The notes beneath the pieces were generated by a model. The model was not told where the DNA came from, made no database searches, and worked only from the letters and a program-made list of their open reading frames with translations. The position numbers and the translations under genes are program-made. Shown here in pieces: positions 13,083-22,530 of a stretch of 64,000 bases of DNA (positions are counted from its first letter, which is position 1; each line of letters starts with the position of its first letter). The stretch is from Canna indica (lineage: Eukaryota; Streptophyta; Magnoliopsida; Zingiberales; Cannaceae): the NCBI GenBank assembly GCA_034359265.1, contig CP136896.1, positions 17,763,501-17,827,500 on the forward strand, written 5' to 3'.

Positions 13083-13255
13083 AAATCTTCTAACATAACT
13101 TCCAAATATCTGACACCAATTGAAATCTTCCAACTAGTATCAAGTTCCAGTTGAACCCTTGACCGCGATGCTCCTAAGCCATGCATAACTTCAACAACTT
13201 TTTCTTTATCATAATGTTTCTTCATAGTTATTTCAGCTTGAGAAAGTCTCCCTTG
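13083..13255 (-). pseudogene. Captured exon of a plastidic glucose transporter
   Basis: On the minus strand an AG acceptor (TTCTGCAG) is followed by QGRLSQAEITMKKHYDKEKV, then VEVMHGLGASRSR, then a degraded stretch ending RYLEV. This pattern matches the cytosolic loop of plastid-envelope glucose transporters (pGlcT type, major facilitator superfamily), where QGK/RxSEAE and a Tyr-Gly-Lys-Glu stretch precede the next membrane helix. Only this exon-sized piece is present. Recognition is from memory of the family. It has no promoter or partner exons and is not functional. Confidence 0.6.
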
Positions 13256-13373
13256 CTGCAGAATAAAAGATGAATTATATCAACATACTAGTTGATCTAA
13301 TGAAACATGGTGATTTAAAAATAAATATATTTAACCTACTAAATTATTCAAAAATATTAACAAGAAATGAATA

Positions 13374-13516
13374 AGTAGATGTGCACCAACATAAATGCGA
13401 GTTTTCCCATCAACTTTGTCAAATCCCAAAACTGGATGCACTATTAGATCAATAATTCTCTTTATTGCATAAAGAAGAAACTGGCATGAATCATAGAACA
13501 TATATATCTATGCAGT
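13374..13516 (-). other. Unidentified exon-like open segment
   Basis: On the minus strand an AG at about 13517 is followed by an open frame with words YDSCQFLLYAIKRI, HPVLGFDKVDGKTR and IYVGAH. It ends near a GT around 13345. It has the look of a captured exon, but I do not recognise the family. It lies between the kinesin-like and glucose-transporter-like pieces. Confidence 0.3.
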
Positions 13517-13561
13517 TTATATACATGGTCTTCTAATGCAATACTAACAAGAAGATATTAC

Positions 13562-13677
13562 TTGCGTTCTTTCTAGTTTATAATTTAAATTGGCACTTAG
13601 CAATTGCTGAGAATTGTAAAGATCTTGCAAACCAACCAGTTCTTGCTCAAAGAATAGAGTATGATATTCAGGTCTCT
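13562..13677 (-). pseudogene. Captured exon of a kinesin-5-like motor
   Basis: A clean exon: acceptor TTTTGTAG, then a frame containing EQELVGLQDLYNSQQLLSAN and YKLERTQ, then donor GTAATA. It resembles the coiled-coil segment just after the motor domain of plant kinesin-5 (BIMC/KRP125 type), where QLVELQELYNSQQLLSAEL-like sequence is usual. Those proteins are tetrameric microtubule motors of spindle and phragmoplast. Only this exon is present. Confidence 0.55.
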
Positions 13678-13689
13678 ACAAAAACAAAA

Positions 13690-14090
13690 GAGCATTTGGT
13701 ACTAAGTAAATTAGGACACCTTATCCTTTGAATCCAAAACATTTTCCAATTTCTTTATCTTCTCGCTCATGGTCTGAATAAAAAAATTTATTAAAGGTAT
13801 CAGTAAGAAGTTTAATTGGAAATATCAATCTCTTTAACGATGCAATAGATCTAGACAAGTTGGAAGGATCACCATAGGAGGCATGAAAGCAGGTAACAGA
13901 TAAATGAGTATCTGATAGTTTTAATTGAATGCTAAGAGATACTTGAGGACACATACCAATTTGCATGGAAACAATAGACAAATTACGTAAATGAAAGAAA
14001 AAAACATTAGGAGATAAGTATATTATAAGAGGAAATTTTAGCTTGTAAGGAAACTTTTGGAGAAAAAACACCCAAATGTGTCGAAAGTTC
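13690..14090 (-). other. Unidentified host segment next to the virus junction
   Basis: A 146-codon open frame (14161-13721, minus) includes QVSLSIQLKLSDTHLSV and NLSRSIASLKRLIFPIKLL. It crosses the virus junction near 14090, so it is not one gene. The host part could be an exon plus introns of a captured gene that I cannot name. Confidence 0.3.
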
Positions 14091-14541
14091 CTCATGAAGG
14101 GTAAATATCCCGCTAAAGAAGAATGAACAAGAATACCATTGGGAAGCGAAAACCCAAACAAAAATATTCGTGCTGTTTATTACTAACCTATTTCATATTG
14201 TTCTCTTTATGTTCTTTTTAGGATGATGTTCGACAAACTAAAGGAGCTGACAGATGCAAATAGAAGCACCTATGCTACGACAAAGAGAGCAATAATGACA
14301 GCTCAACACTGGGCAGTTCTGGGAGGAACAGGCCTTAATGAGCTAGAAAGACTGGAAAAATTAACGGGCAAAATAATGTTCAAAAACCCGACGTCCTTAG
14401 ACCAGCAAGAAAAGTGGGCGTACAAAGCATTTAAGATACATCAGTCTCAAACACAGAAGACGCTGTCCGAACTGGAAGGTCTACTGGCAATGGCTTGTCT
14501 ACAGAAAGCCAGATTAGAGCAAGCCGCACCGAGAGGAGATT
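14091..14541 (+). pseudogene. Viral ORF4 copy, truncated (left block)
   Basis: The block starts with the last codons of the viral polyprotein (about 14091-14131, sharing CATGAAGGGTAAATATCCCG with 20604) and the spacer with a pyrimidine-rich acceptor. Then ATG 14223 opens the same ORF4 as at 20733. It is cut at 14541, where the sequence jumps to the polyprotein C-terminal region. It differs from the right copy at several sites, mostly G/A changes. Confidence 0.8.
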
Positions 14542-14826
14542 AATGACGATAATGAAGAAGCAATAAGCATACTGATGGAAGAAATGATAAGGGACAGAAC
14601 GCCAGAATACTATGAATACTACCCAGAGGCTAGTTTCTATTACGGTACACCGTTGAGGGCAGAAGACATCCCAGACTGGGAAGACTACTTTGAAGAATAC
14701 ATGAAGGAAAAAGAAGAAGAGCAACTAGAGGAACAATTGAGAAGAATGCAAGAAACGTTTGAGCGAAGCATGTCAATCAATGACCAACCAGAATCCTCTG
14801 GTGGAAGGGAAGACGAAAGAAGGGAA
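14542..14826 (+). pseudogene. Viral polyprotein C-terminal fragment (left copy)
   Basis: This near-identical copy of 20117-20405 encodes the acidic tail with MIRDRTPEYYEYYPEASF. Unlike the long copy it keeps a Trp codon at the place where 20259-20261 is a stop. At 14827 it joins leader sequence in inverted orientation, so the open frame to 14880 ends in foreign codons. Confidence 0.8.
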
Positions 14827-15097
14827 GGAGTGGGTACTGTTATCCCCTTTATCGTCTATCCTAGTGTATCTTGGCCTTAAAGTATTTGTATTAAGATTCA
14901 ATAAAATCTAGCAGCGAAAGAAGAATACCTAGAATGAAGCTCTGATACCAGGTGAAATAGCGGAATTCCCAATATCGGATCGCCGGCTTACAAAATCTCG
15001 GGTCGTAGAGACGCAGGATGGTGTAAGACTTTTATGAACTGGAAGCTTTATATATATTGAAATCTGAAAGCTTACAAACACTCGAAAATAGGAAAGC
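14827..15097 (-). other. Inverted viral leader with primer-binding site
   Basis: Reverse complement of about 21436-21700, including the tRNA-Met primer site (14937-14950 on this strand). At about 15097 it jumps to the end of ORF1/2, which indicates an internal deletion relative to the circular viral map. Confidence 0.75.
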
Positions 15098-15494
15098 TTA
15101 ACCTTTCTTTTTCTTGCTCAAAGATAAGCTTGGGATCCTTGAACACGTACAGCGTCCCTGGCGGTTTTGGCGCTGGTTTCTTATCGGAAGGATCTCCGAT
15201 CTTTAATTTTTGTAAGTCACGAGCTAAAGAATCAATAGAGTCAGAGATTGATTTAGGGGCGGTTACTTTGGCCTCCTTGAGTGTCTTGACTTCTATAGCT
15301 AATTCTTCAAGCTGTTCCTTTATTTTGCAGGTAAGTTGCAACAAGGTGTTTAATTGTTTGAATATGCTTTCCGATTGCTTGGAAGTGATTAATGCAGGCT
15401 TGATAAATCCTTCGGCCGGAGGGTCAAGAGATTCAGTAGCCTTTAGGGCTTCTTTATAGACAGAACTTGCAGCTGTTAGGTTCCAGTCGCTCAA
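15098..15494 (-). pseudogene. Viral ORF1/2 copy, inverted
   Basis: Inverted copy of 21788-22192. It encodes a small coiled-coil-like protein with KEALKATESLDPPAEGFIKP near the start and KIKEQLEELAIEVKTLKEAK mid-way. This resembles the short second ORF of badnaviruses, thought to be virion-associated. The expected ATG is TTG in this copy, and the 3' end is lost at 15098. The sense Trp codon present here is a stop in the right copy. Confidence 0.75.
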
Positions 15495-15885
15495 ATAGAT
15501 TTTATAAATCAGAATACAGGATACTTATTAGGCTAATTTATACTAGGATTGCGAAAGTGTGGGAAATCTTCTCCTTAAGTGAGTACTGTTATCCCCTTTA
15601 TCGTCTATCCTAGTGTATCTTGGCCTTAAAGTATTTGTATTAAGATTCAATAAAATCTAGTAGCGAAAGAAGAATACCTAGAATGAAGCTCTGATACCAG
15701 GTGAAATAGCGGAATTCCCAATATCGGATCGCCGGCTTACAAAATCTCGGGTCGTAGAGACGCAGGATGGTGTAAGACTTTTATGAACTGGAAGCTTTAT
15801 ATATATTGAAATCTGAAAGCTTACAAACACTCGAAAATAGGAAAGCTTAAGAACAACACTCTTAAGAGAAGTATGAACTGTCTGG
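15495..15885 (-). other. Second inverted viral leader with primer site and part of promoter
   Basis: Reverse complement of about 21395-21787, continuous with the ORF1/2 copy. The primer site is 15686-15699. It duplicates the leader already present at 14827-15097, so two genome copies contributed. Confidence 0.75.
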
Positions 15886-16010
15886 TGATGCTCTGATACA
15901 CTAGGATGAAGCTCTGATACCAGGAAAAGGATCCTCAGCGATGAAATAAATTTGAACTTCTCTTATCGGATCCTCAGAAAATTTGAAGTATTTCACCTCA
16001 GCAATGAAAC
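15886..16010. repeat. Scrambled virus joint with short repeats
   Basis: Fragments of the primer-site region (CTCTGATACACTAGG, GCTCTGATACCAGG) are followed by three imperfect copies of a GGATCCTCAG..AAA..TTTG unit. It looks like filler DNA made during end-joining between inverted and direct viral blocks. Confidence 0.55.
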
Positions 16011-16031
16011 AATTATCCAATCCTCAGAAAA

Positions 16032-19000
16032 TTGAAGGAAAAGGTAGCAACTGATGAAGCCAACAGTAACACAGAGTCAGCTTTCACTACTGGAGAATCA
16101 TCATCAGTCATGCAAATCCCAAGAGAATCAATTATGGGACCGGCTCAATATCCCCCAAGCAATATGCAAAGACCTACATATCAGGGAGACATAGGGATAA
16201 TGAACTCCAAGATAAAAAATCTGAGAGGAGGATATACAAAAGCATACAGCGAAAGATACACTCTACCCTCGGCCCAATCCAACACGGGAGCAATTTTAGT
16301 CCTACCAGATAATGTCGGCCAATACAGTGATGTGATTTCCAGATGGGAATCAATTATCTTAAACTTGGTAAATGAGAGAACCTGGACTGATAACCGAGCA
16401 AAGGTCTGCTTTGTAGAAAACTTACTGGGAGAAAACGAAAAGAAAATGTGGATACAATGGAGAATGGCATATCCTGCTGAGTATGAAGAGATTGTAGGCA
16501 TCGCAGAGGATCCACAAAATATCTTATCTCAAGTAAGAAGAATGGTGTTACTAGAAGACCCCACTACAGGCTCAACGGACGAGCAAAATAGAGCTTACGA
16601 AGATCTAGAAAGGCTCACATGTACCAACGTCAAAGACTTATTCGACTATCTGAACGAGTACAAAGTATTAGCCTCAAAGTCAGGAAGGATGTACATTTCC
16701 CCAGAGCTCTCAGAGAAAATCTTCCGAAAAATGCCGCCAATCATTGGCAAAGAGCTAGAAGCTGCGTTTAAACTCAAGCACCCAGGAAACACAATTGGAG
16801 TAGTGCCAAGGATTCATTTTATTTATCAATACATTGAGGAGCAATGTAAAAGGGCAGCATTCCAGAGAAGCTTAAAGGATTTATCAATCTGTAGTAAGAT
16901 CCCGATACCAGGCTATTATAACAAGGCTAAGAAATATGGCCTAAGAAAAGTCAAAAGTTATAAAGGAAAGCCTCATGATACACATGTAAGGATATTCAAG
17001 AGAAAATACTCTGAAAGGATGAAGAAATGCAAATGCTTTATTTGTGGCGAAGAAGGCCATTTTGCAAGGGAGTGCAAGAAGAAACAAGGCAATATCGCCA
17101 GAGCTGCTATTATTGATAACCTTGACATACCAGAAGAATGGGATGTCCTATCAGTAGATCAAAATGAGCCTGACAGTGACGCTATTTGTTCATTCTCCGA
17201 AGGAGAAAACGGAGTGGCCCATACTCTGTTCTTAGAACAGTCAGAGCTCCCATATGATACAGCTTTCGTCATATGGACAGATAACGATGAAGTACTGATG
17301 GTTGTGACCACTGAAGCAAAAGAACAAACATGGGGAACGACTGAAAACAATTGGAGGACAAAAATTACACTACCAGAAATCATGAACAGCTGCGTGCATA
17401 GGTGGGAGGATAATCAAGAAGAAATCACTCCAGGATGCGAACGATGCACATGCTGTAAAGAATTTACGAACCCCAGGATGAGAGCACACTGCCGGAGCTG
17501 CCTACTAACGGTATGTCCTATGTGCTCACGCTTCAATTTAGGGAGGAAGCTAAATATAATCAAGCAAAGTTTTCCACAATATCAAGACAAGGATATTCTA
17601 ATCAAAGAGTTGCTTGATTATACCAACTACTTGATGGAGGAGAACAAGTTCATCAAAGAAGAAAACAAAAGTTTAAAGCTCGTCAAAGAGGAGAACGAAG
17701 ATTTGAAAAAGGAAATCAAAATCCTCAGAGAACGACAAGTTGAAAATTTGGAGGAGGAATTCCACAACCTAAGCTTAGAAGAAGATGCAAGGAGAAAGGG
17801 TAAATCTCCCATGATTGAAACTGATTTCCAATCAACATTCCCCCTAGTCAATATTAAGGATTTCATAACAGTAAAAATCCAAGAGCCAGAAAGCACAAAC
17901 AAATTATCTGCGCTACCACAAGAGTATGCATCCATAGCAGACAAAGCCAATCAACCAGGAGGAGGGAAGAGAATCCTGAATAGGTTATACAATATGACAA
18001 TAGTCATGGAAATCCCTATGGTAAAAACTTTTAAAGTACAGGCTATCTTGAATACAGGAGCTACTGTGTGCTGTGTAGATCAAGACTCCATACCAAAGGA
18101 AGCAATGGAACAAAGTCCATACCCAATCATGATAAACGGAGTAAACTCACAACAAGTGGCAAGCAGTAAGCTGAAAGGCGGATATATGATCATCGAAGAA
18201 AACAAGTTTCCTATCCCCTTTACTTACGCATTCCCAATGAGCAAAAAGGATGGAATACAAATGCTCATAGGATGTAATTTCATCAGGGCGATGAAGGGAG
18301 GTCTAAGGATAGAGGACCAATCGATCACCTTCTATAAAAAGCTTACCACCATCACAACCAGAGCAGATGCAGAAATATCAGCAGTGGCCGCACTAGAAGA
18401 ATTTGAACTTACTGAAGACGAGTGCCTAGACATATTCAACGCCACGACAAATTCTGAAGTAAAGGAATCGAAAAAATTTCAAAGAAGGTTCAAACCACTA
18501 CTCCAAAGGCTAAAAGACCAAGGCTATATTGGAGACAATCCAACGGCCCATTGGAGCAAGAACCAGGTAACATGCAAGATTGATATAATAAATCCTAATT
18601 TGACAATACAGGACAAACCCCTGAAGCATGTCACCCCCGCAATGAAAGATCAATATGATAAGCACATCGGAAGCCTTCTACAAATTGGTGTGATAAGACC
18701 AAGTTCAAGCAGGCACAGAACAATGGCAATGATTGTAAACTCAGGAACTACTATAGATCCAATCACAAAGAAGGAGTCAAAAGGAAAGGAGAGGCTGGTC
18801 TTCAACTACAGAACTCTCAATGACAACACCTACAAGGATCAGTATAGTCTACCGGGAATCAACACCATCCTAAAGAGAATAGGAAACAGTAAGATATTCT
18901 CTAAATTTGACCTCAAATCAGGTTTTCATCAAGTGGCAATGGATCCTGAATCCATTCCTTGGACGGCTTTCATAATCCCAAGCGGACTATATGAATGGCT

Positions 19001-20261
19001 AGTAATGTCATTCGGGCTCAAAAATGCCCCTGCGATTTTTCAACGAAAGATGGATCAGTGCTTCAAAAGCACAGAAAAATTCATAGCCGTATATGTGGAC
19101 GACATATTGGTATTCTCTAATACTGAAGAAGAGCATGCAGAACATCTAAAGAAAATGTTGGAGATCTGCGAAAAATGGGGCCTTATTCTTTCACCAACGA
19201 AAATGAAAATAGCCGTGGAAGAAATTGAATTCCTAGGGGCAATTATCGGAAGAAGCAAAATAAGACTTCAGCCCCATATTATCAAGAAGATAGTCTCATT
19301 TGACCTAGAGAATCTGATGACCAAAACCGGTCTAAGGGCCTGGCTCGGGATTTTAAATTACGCCAGGAGTTACATTCCAAAGTTAGGTGTTTTATTAGGT
19401 CCATTATACTCCAAGACAGGACCTCATGGAGACAAGAGATTGAAACCCTCGGATAAGGAGCTTATCTCAAAAGTTAAGGAGCTCGTGCAGAATCTGCCGG
19501 ATCTTGAATTACCACCCCCGGAAGCATACATAATTCTGGAAACAGACGGCTGCATGGAAGGATGGGGCGGAATTTGCAAGTGGAAGAACAAAAAAGGTGA
19601 TAGAAGACAGTCAGAGCGCATATGTGCATACGCCAGTGGAAAATTTCCAGTGGTAAAATCCACTATTGATGCAGAAATCCATGCGTGCATGAAAACCCTC
19701 AGCGCTTTAAAAATTCATTATCTGGATAAAAAGGAAATCACACTGAGGACAGACTGCCAGGCGATTATAAGCTTCCACAACAAATCGAATCAGAATAAAC
19801 CGTCAAGGGTCAGATGGTTAAATTTTGTAGATTACATAACCGGCACAAGTATTTTAATCAATTTCGAGCATATTGACGGAAAGCTCAACATTTTGGCTGA
19901 TGCATTATCAAGACTGACGACAAAGCTAGCCATATTGGAAGAAGTTCCACCACACTTAGTAGAGCATATGAGAAATTTAGAAGAAGCAGTAGAAGAAACT
20001 CAGAACGCCCCAACAGCAATAACAAAAGAACTAAGCCTGACTATCAACTCCATCAGCAAGCTTCTGATCAAACAAGAGGAAGTTAATGCACTCTATGCAT
20101 GGGACGAAGAAACAGAGGAGATTAATGACGATAATGAAGAAGCAATAAGCATACTGATGGAAGAAATGATAAGGGACAGAACGCCAGAATACTATGAATA
20201 CTACCCAGAGGCTAGTTTCTATTACGGTACACCGTTGAGGGCAGAAGACATCCCAAACTGA
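16032..20261 (+). CDS. Endogenous pararetrovirus polyprotein (ORF3), N-terminus missing
   Basis: An open frame of 1409 codons. The first codon is TTG and the frame enters from a rearrangement joint, so this is not a true start; an N-terminal part survives separately at 22193-22530. Domains in order: coat-like region (residues about 90-300), zinc knuckle CFICGEEGHFARECKKK (about 334-350), a second Cys/His cluster typical of badnaviruses (about 455-505), coiled coil (about 540-600), aspartic protease at 670-770, reverse transcriptase with YVDD at about 1021, and RNase H with ETDG near 1170 and ADALSR near 1295, then an acidic tail. The protease motif reads NTGA, so its catalytic Asp is Asn. A TGA at 20259-20261 interrupts the tail. 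Known relatives process this polyprotein to capsid, protease and replicase. Confidence 0.88.
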   Translation: MKEKVATDEANSNTESAFTTGESSSVMQIPRESIMGPAQYPPSNMQRPTYQGDIGIMNSKIKNLRGGYTKAYSERYTLPSAQSNTGAILVLPDNVGQYSDVISRWESIILNLVNERTWTDNRAKVCFVENLLGENEKKMWIQWRMAYPAEYEEIVGIAEDPQNILSQVRRMVLLEDPTTGSTDEQNRAYEDLERLTCTNVKDLFDYLNEYKVLASKSGRMYISPELSEKIFRKMPPIIGKELEAAFKLKHPGNTIGVVPRIHFIYQYIEEQCKRAAFQRSLKDLSICSKIPIPGYYNKAKKYGLRKVKSYKGKPHDTHVRIFKRKYSERMKKCKCFICGEEGHFARECKKKQGNIARAAIIDNLDIPEEWDVLSVDQNEPDSDAICSFSEGENGVAHTLFLEQSELPYDTAFVIWTDNDEVLMVVTTEAKEQTWGTTENNWRTKITLPEIMNSCVHRWEDNQEEITPGCERCTCCKEFTNPRMRAHCRSCLLTVCPMCSRFNLGRKLNIIKQSFPQYQDKDILIKELLDYTNYLMEENKFIKEENKSLKLVKEENEDLKKEIKILRERQVENLEEEFHNLSLEEDARRKGKSPMIETDFQSTFPLVNIKDFITVKIQEPESTNKLSALPQEYASIADKANQPGGGKRILNRLYNMTIVMEIPMVKTFKVQAILNTGATVCCVDQDSIPKEAMEQSPYPIMINGVNSQQVASSKLKGGYMIIEENKFPIPFTYAFPMSKKDGIQMLIGCNFIRAMKGGLRIEDQSITFYKKLTTITTRADAEISAVAALEEFELTEDECLDIFNATTNSEVKESKKFQRRFKPLLQRLKDQGYIGDNPTAHWSKNQVTCKIDIINPNLTIQDKPLKHVTPAMKDQYDKHIGSLLQIGVIRPSSSRHRTMAMIVNSGTTIDPITKKESKGKERLVFNYRTLNDNTYKDQYSLPGINTILKRIGNSKIFSKFDLKSGFHQVAMDPESIPWTAFIIPSGLYEWLVMSFGLKNAPAIFQRKMDQCFKSTEKFIAVYVDDILVFSNTEEEHAEHLKKMLEICEKWGLILSPTKMKIAVEEIEFLGAIIGRSKIRLQPHIIKKIVSFDLENLMTKTGLRAWLGILNYARSYIPKLGVLLGPLYSKTGPHGDKRLKPSDKELISKVKELVQNLPDLELPPPEAYIILETDGCMEGWGGICKWKNKKGDRRQSERICAYASGKFPVVKSTIDAEIHACMKTLSALKIHYLDKKEITLRTDCQAIISFHNKSNQNKPSRVRWLNFVDYITGTSILINFEHIDGKLNILADALSRLTTKLAILEEVPPHLVEHMRNLEEAVEETQNAPTAITKELSLTINSISKLLIKQEEVNALYAWDEETEEINDDNEEAISILMEEMIRDRTPEYYEYYPEASFYYGTPLRAEDIPN

Positions 20262-20636
20262 GAAGACTACTTTGAAGAATACATGAAGGAAAAAAAAGAA
20301 GAGCAACTAGAGGAACAATTGAGAAGAATGCAAGAAACGTTTGAGCGAAGCATGTCAATCAATGACCAACCAGAATCCTCTGGTGGAAGGGAAGACGAAA
20401 GAAGGGAGTACATTCGAAGGATCACGGAAGAGGAAAACATGTATCAAAAGGCCATGAAGAAACTATTTAGGGAAACAGAAGAATTCTACAGTGCACTACA
20501 ACAACAACACCCTGATAGTATGATTTGGAGGCCTGACAGATTATTAGAAGAATTGGAGGCGCAAACTAAAAACCAATCTAAAGAAGGGGATTATGATACC
20601 CTCATGAAGGGTAAATATCCCGCTAAAGAAGAATGA
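20262..20636 (+). pseudogene. Polyprotein tail after the in-frame stop
   Basis: The frame continues after the stop at 20259-20261, with EEQLEEQLRRMQETFERSM and later EENMYQKAMKKLFRETEEF, and ends at TGA 20634-20636. It is highly charged and probably helical. The left copy (14542-14826) has Trp at the stop position, which shows that the stop is a lesion. Such a long C-terminal extension beyond RNase H is unlike standard badnaviruses. Confidence 0.75.
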
Positions 20637-20732
20637 ACAAGAATACCATTGGGAAGTGAAGACCCAAACAAAAATATTCGTGCTGTTTATTACTAACCTA
20701 TTTCATATTGTTCTCTTTATGTTCTTTTTAGG
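20637..20732 (+). promoter_or_regulatory. Possible 3' splice site ahead of viral ORF4
   Basis: A U-rich tract TTCTCTTTATGTTCTTTTTAG ends at 20731, two bases before the ORF4 ATG (20733); TATTACTAAC at about 20688-20697 is a plausible branch point. Rice tungro bacilliform virus makes its ORF4 mRNA by splicing, so a similar strategy is likely. The donor was not located. The same tract is in the left copy before 14223. Confidence 0.5.
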
Positions 20733-21173
20733 ATGATGTTCGACAAACTAAAGGAGCTGGCAGATGCAAATAGAAGCACCTATGCTACGACAAAGAGAGC
20801 AATAATGACAGCTCAACACTGGGCAGTTCTGGGAGGAACAGGCCTTAATGAGCTAGAAAGACTAGAAAAATTAACGGGCAAGATAATGTTCAAAAACCCG
20901 ACGTCCTTAGACCAGCAAAAAAAGTGGGCGTACAAAGCATTTAAGATACATCAGTCTCAAACGCAAAAGACGCTGTCCGAACTGGAAGGTCTACTGGCAA
21001 TGGCTTATCTACAGAAAGCCAGATTAGAGCAAGCCGCACCGATGGATAACTTTATGTTAGATCTATTGCAACCGGTGAATCACCATATCAAAAACCTGGA
21101 GGCATGTCACAAACTGATCAAAAACAGTAAAAACAGTAACACATATTGTAACGTACGCTTTGCAGAAAGATAA
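20733..21173 (+). CDS. Viral ORF4 product, function unknown
   Basis: 146 codons from ATG 20733 to a stop at 21171-21173, with no lesion seen. The protein is basic and mostly helical (LKELADANRSTYATTKRAIM, later HIKNLEACHKLIKNSKN) with no motif I recognise. It lies between the polyprotein end and the intergenic promoter, the position of ORF4 in tungrovirus. Badnaviruses in the strict sense usually lack an ORF here. It could be a silencing suppressor or a movement accessory factor, but the sequence does not say. Confidence 0.7.
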   Translation: MMFDKLKELADANRSTYATTKRAIMTAQHWAVLGGTGLNELERLEKLTGKIMFKNPTSLDQQKKWAYKAFKIHQSQTQKTLSELEGLLAMAYLQKARLEQAAPMDNFMLDLLQPVNHHIKNLEACHKLIKNSKNSNTYCNVRFAER

Positions 21174-21787
21174 AGGAAGACAAGACAGGACACGTCAAAA
21201 GAAAGATGCCCTGAAGATAAGAGTCAAAAGAAAGATGCTCTGAAAATAAGACCAGGTCATATCATCCAGCTCACACCAGCCTGTAAAGAAATATTCCCTG
21301 AATTATTGAGTGGTCCACTCACTTATTGTACAAGTTTGCTTTTCCCGATCTATATAAGGCCGGCTAAGATAGAGTTGTAAGGACACACTGGCATCACCAG
21401 ACAGTTCATACTTCTCTTAAGAGTGTTGTTCTTAAGCTTTCCTATTTTCGAGTGTTTGTAAGCTTTCAGATTTCAATATATATAAAGCTTCCAGTTCATA
21501 AAAGTCTTACACCATCCTGCGTCTCTACGACCCGAGATTTTGTAAGCCGGCGATCCGATATTGGGAATTCCGCTATTTCACCTGGTATCAGAGCTTCATT
21601 CTAGGTATTCTTCTTTCGCTACTAGATTTTATTGAATCTTAATACAAATACTTTAAGGCCAAGATACACTAGGATAGACGATAAAGGGGATAACAGTACC
21701 CACTTAAGGAGAAGATTTCCCACACTTTCGCAATCCTAGTATAAATTAGCCTAATAAGTATCCTGTATTCTGATTTATAAAATCTAT
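21174..21787 (+). promoter_or_regulatory. Viral intergenic region: promoter, primer site and leader
   Basis: It contains duplicated AAGAAAGATGC.CTGAAGATAAGA words (21200-21250), a TATA box CTATATAAGG at 21350-21359, and the tRNA-Met primer site TGGTATCAGAGCTT at 21583-21596, followed by a leader to ORF1/2. The order TATA, terminal region, primer site, ORF1 is that of Caulimoviridae pregenomic RNA. The primer site sets the zero point of the circular map. Confidence 0.8.
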
Positions 21788-22192
21788 ATGAGCGACTGAA
21801 ACCTAACAGCTGCAAGTTCTGTCTATAAAGAAGCCCTAAAGGCTACTGAATCTCTTGGCCCTCCGGCCGAAGGATTTATCAAGCCTGCATTAATCACTTC
21901 CAAGCAATCGGAAAGCATATTCAAACAATTAAACACCTTGTTGCAACTTACCTGCAAAATAAAGGAACAGCTTGAAGAATTAGCTATAGAAGTCAAGACA
22001 CTCAAGGAGGCCAAAGTAACCGCCCCTAAATCAATCTCTGACTCTATTGATTCTTTAGCTCGTGACTTACAAAAATTAAAGATCGAAGATCCTTCCGATA
22101 AGAAACCAGCGCCAAAACCGCCAGGGACGCTGTACGTGTTCAAGGATCCCAAGCTTATCTTTGAGCAAGAAAAAGAAAGGCTAAAACAATAA
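21788..22192 (+). pseudogene. Viral ORF1/2 copy, right
   Basis: ATG at 21788 is followed after three codons by TGA (a Trp codon in the inverted copy). After that the frame is open to TAA 22190-22192. The content is the same as 15098-15494: ALKATESLGPPAEGFIKP, then LEELAIEVKTLKEAKV, then a Pro/Lys-rich end KKPAPKPPGTLYVF. The stop is immediately followed by the ORF3 ATG, the tight ORF spacing usual in badna- and tungroviruses, which use leaky scanning. Confidence 0.75.
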
Positions 22193-22530
22193 ATGGCGTC
22201 TACAAATAGAACTTCAACTTCTTCAAGAACGAAGGTACTCAACCCTAGAGCCTCTATAGCAGGCAATGACAACAGACAACCGACAATAGACGATCAAATA
22301 AGAAATTATCATCTAAGCAACCGCCTGAGGCATGAAATCCAGAGAAGAGTCAACACGCCGAATAGAAGAAGAGGCTTCAACAGAAGCCTTGAGTCTCAGA
22401 TAGACCCCAACGCTGAGCTCACCCTATCGCAATATCAGCGCGCCCAACAAGTACCTGCAGAAACTCTGTACCAAGCAGGATGGGCAGAACGAAATCACCG
22501 AGTATACCAACACTATTCCGATGAAAGAAA
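22193..22530 (+). pseudogene. N-terminal fragment of the viral polyprotein (ORF3)
   Basis: ATG 22193 abuts the ORF1/2 stop. The fragment encodes a basic N-terminus followed by NAELTLSQYQRAQQVPAETL and RVYQHYSDE, a block conserved near the start of badnavirus ORF3. At about 22530 the frame runs into an unrelated inverted segment and ends at 22576. It belongs to the same viral species as 16032-20261 but is physically downstream of it. Confidence 0.75.

Noticed and set aside
16181..19690. Minus-strand open frames opposite the viral polyprotein
   Set aside because: Shadows of the long plus-strand frame, with no independent signals.
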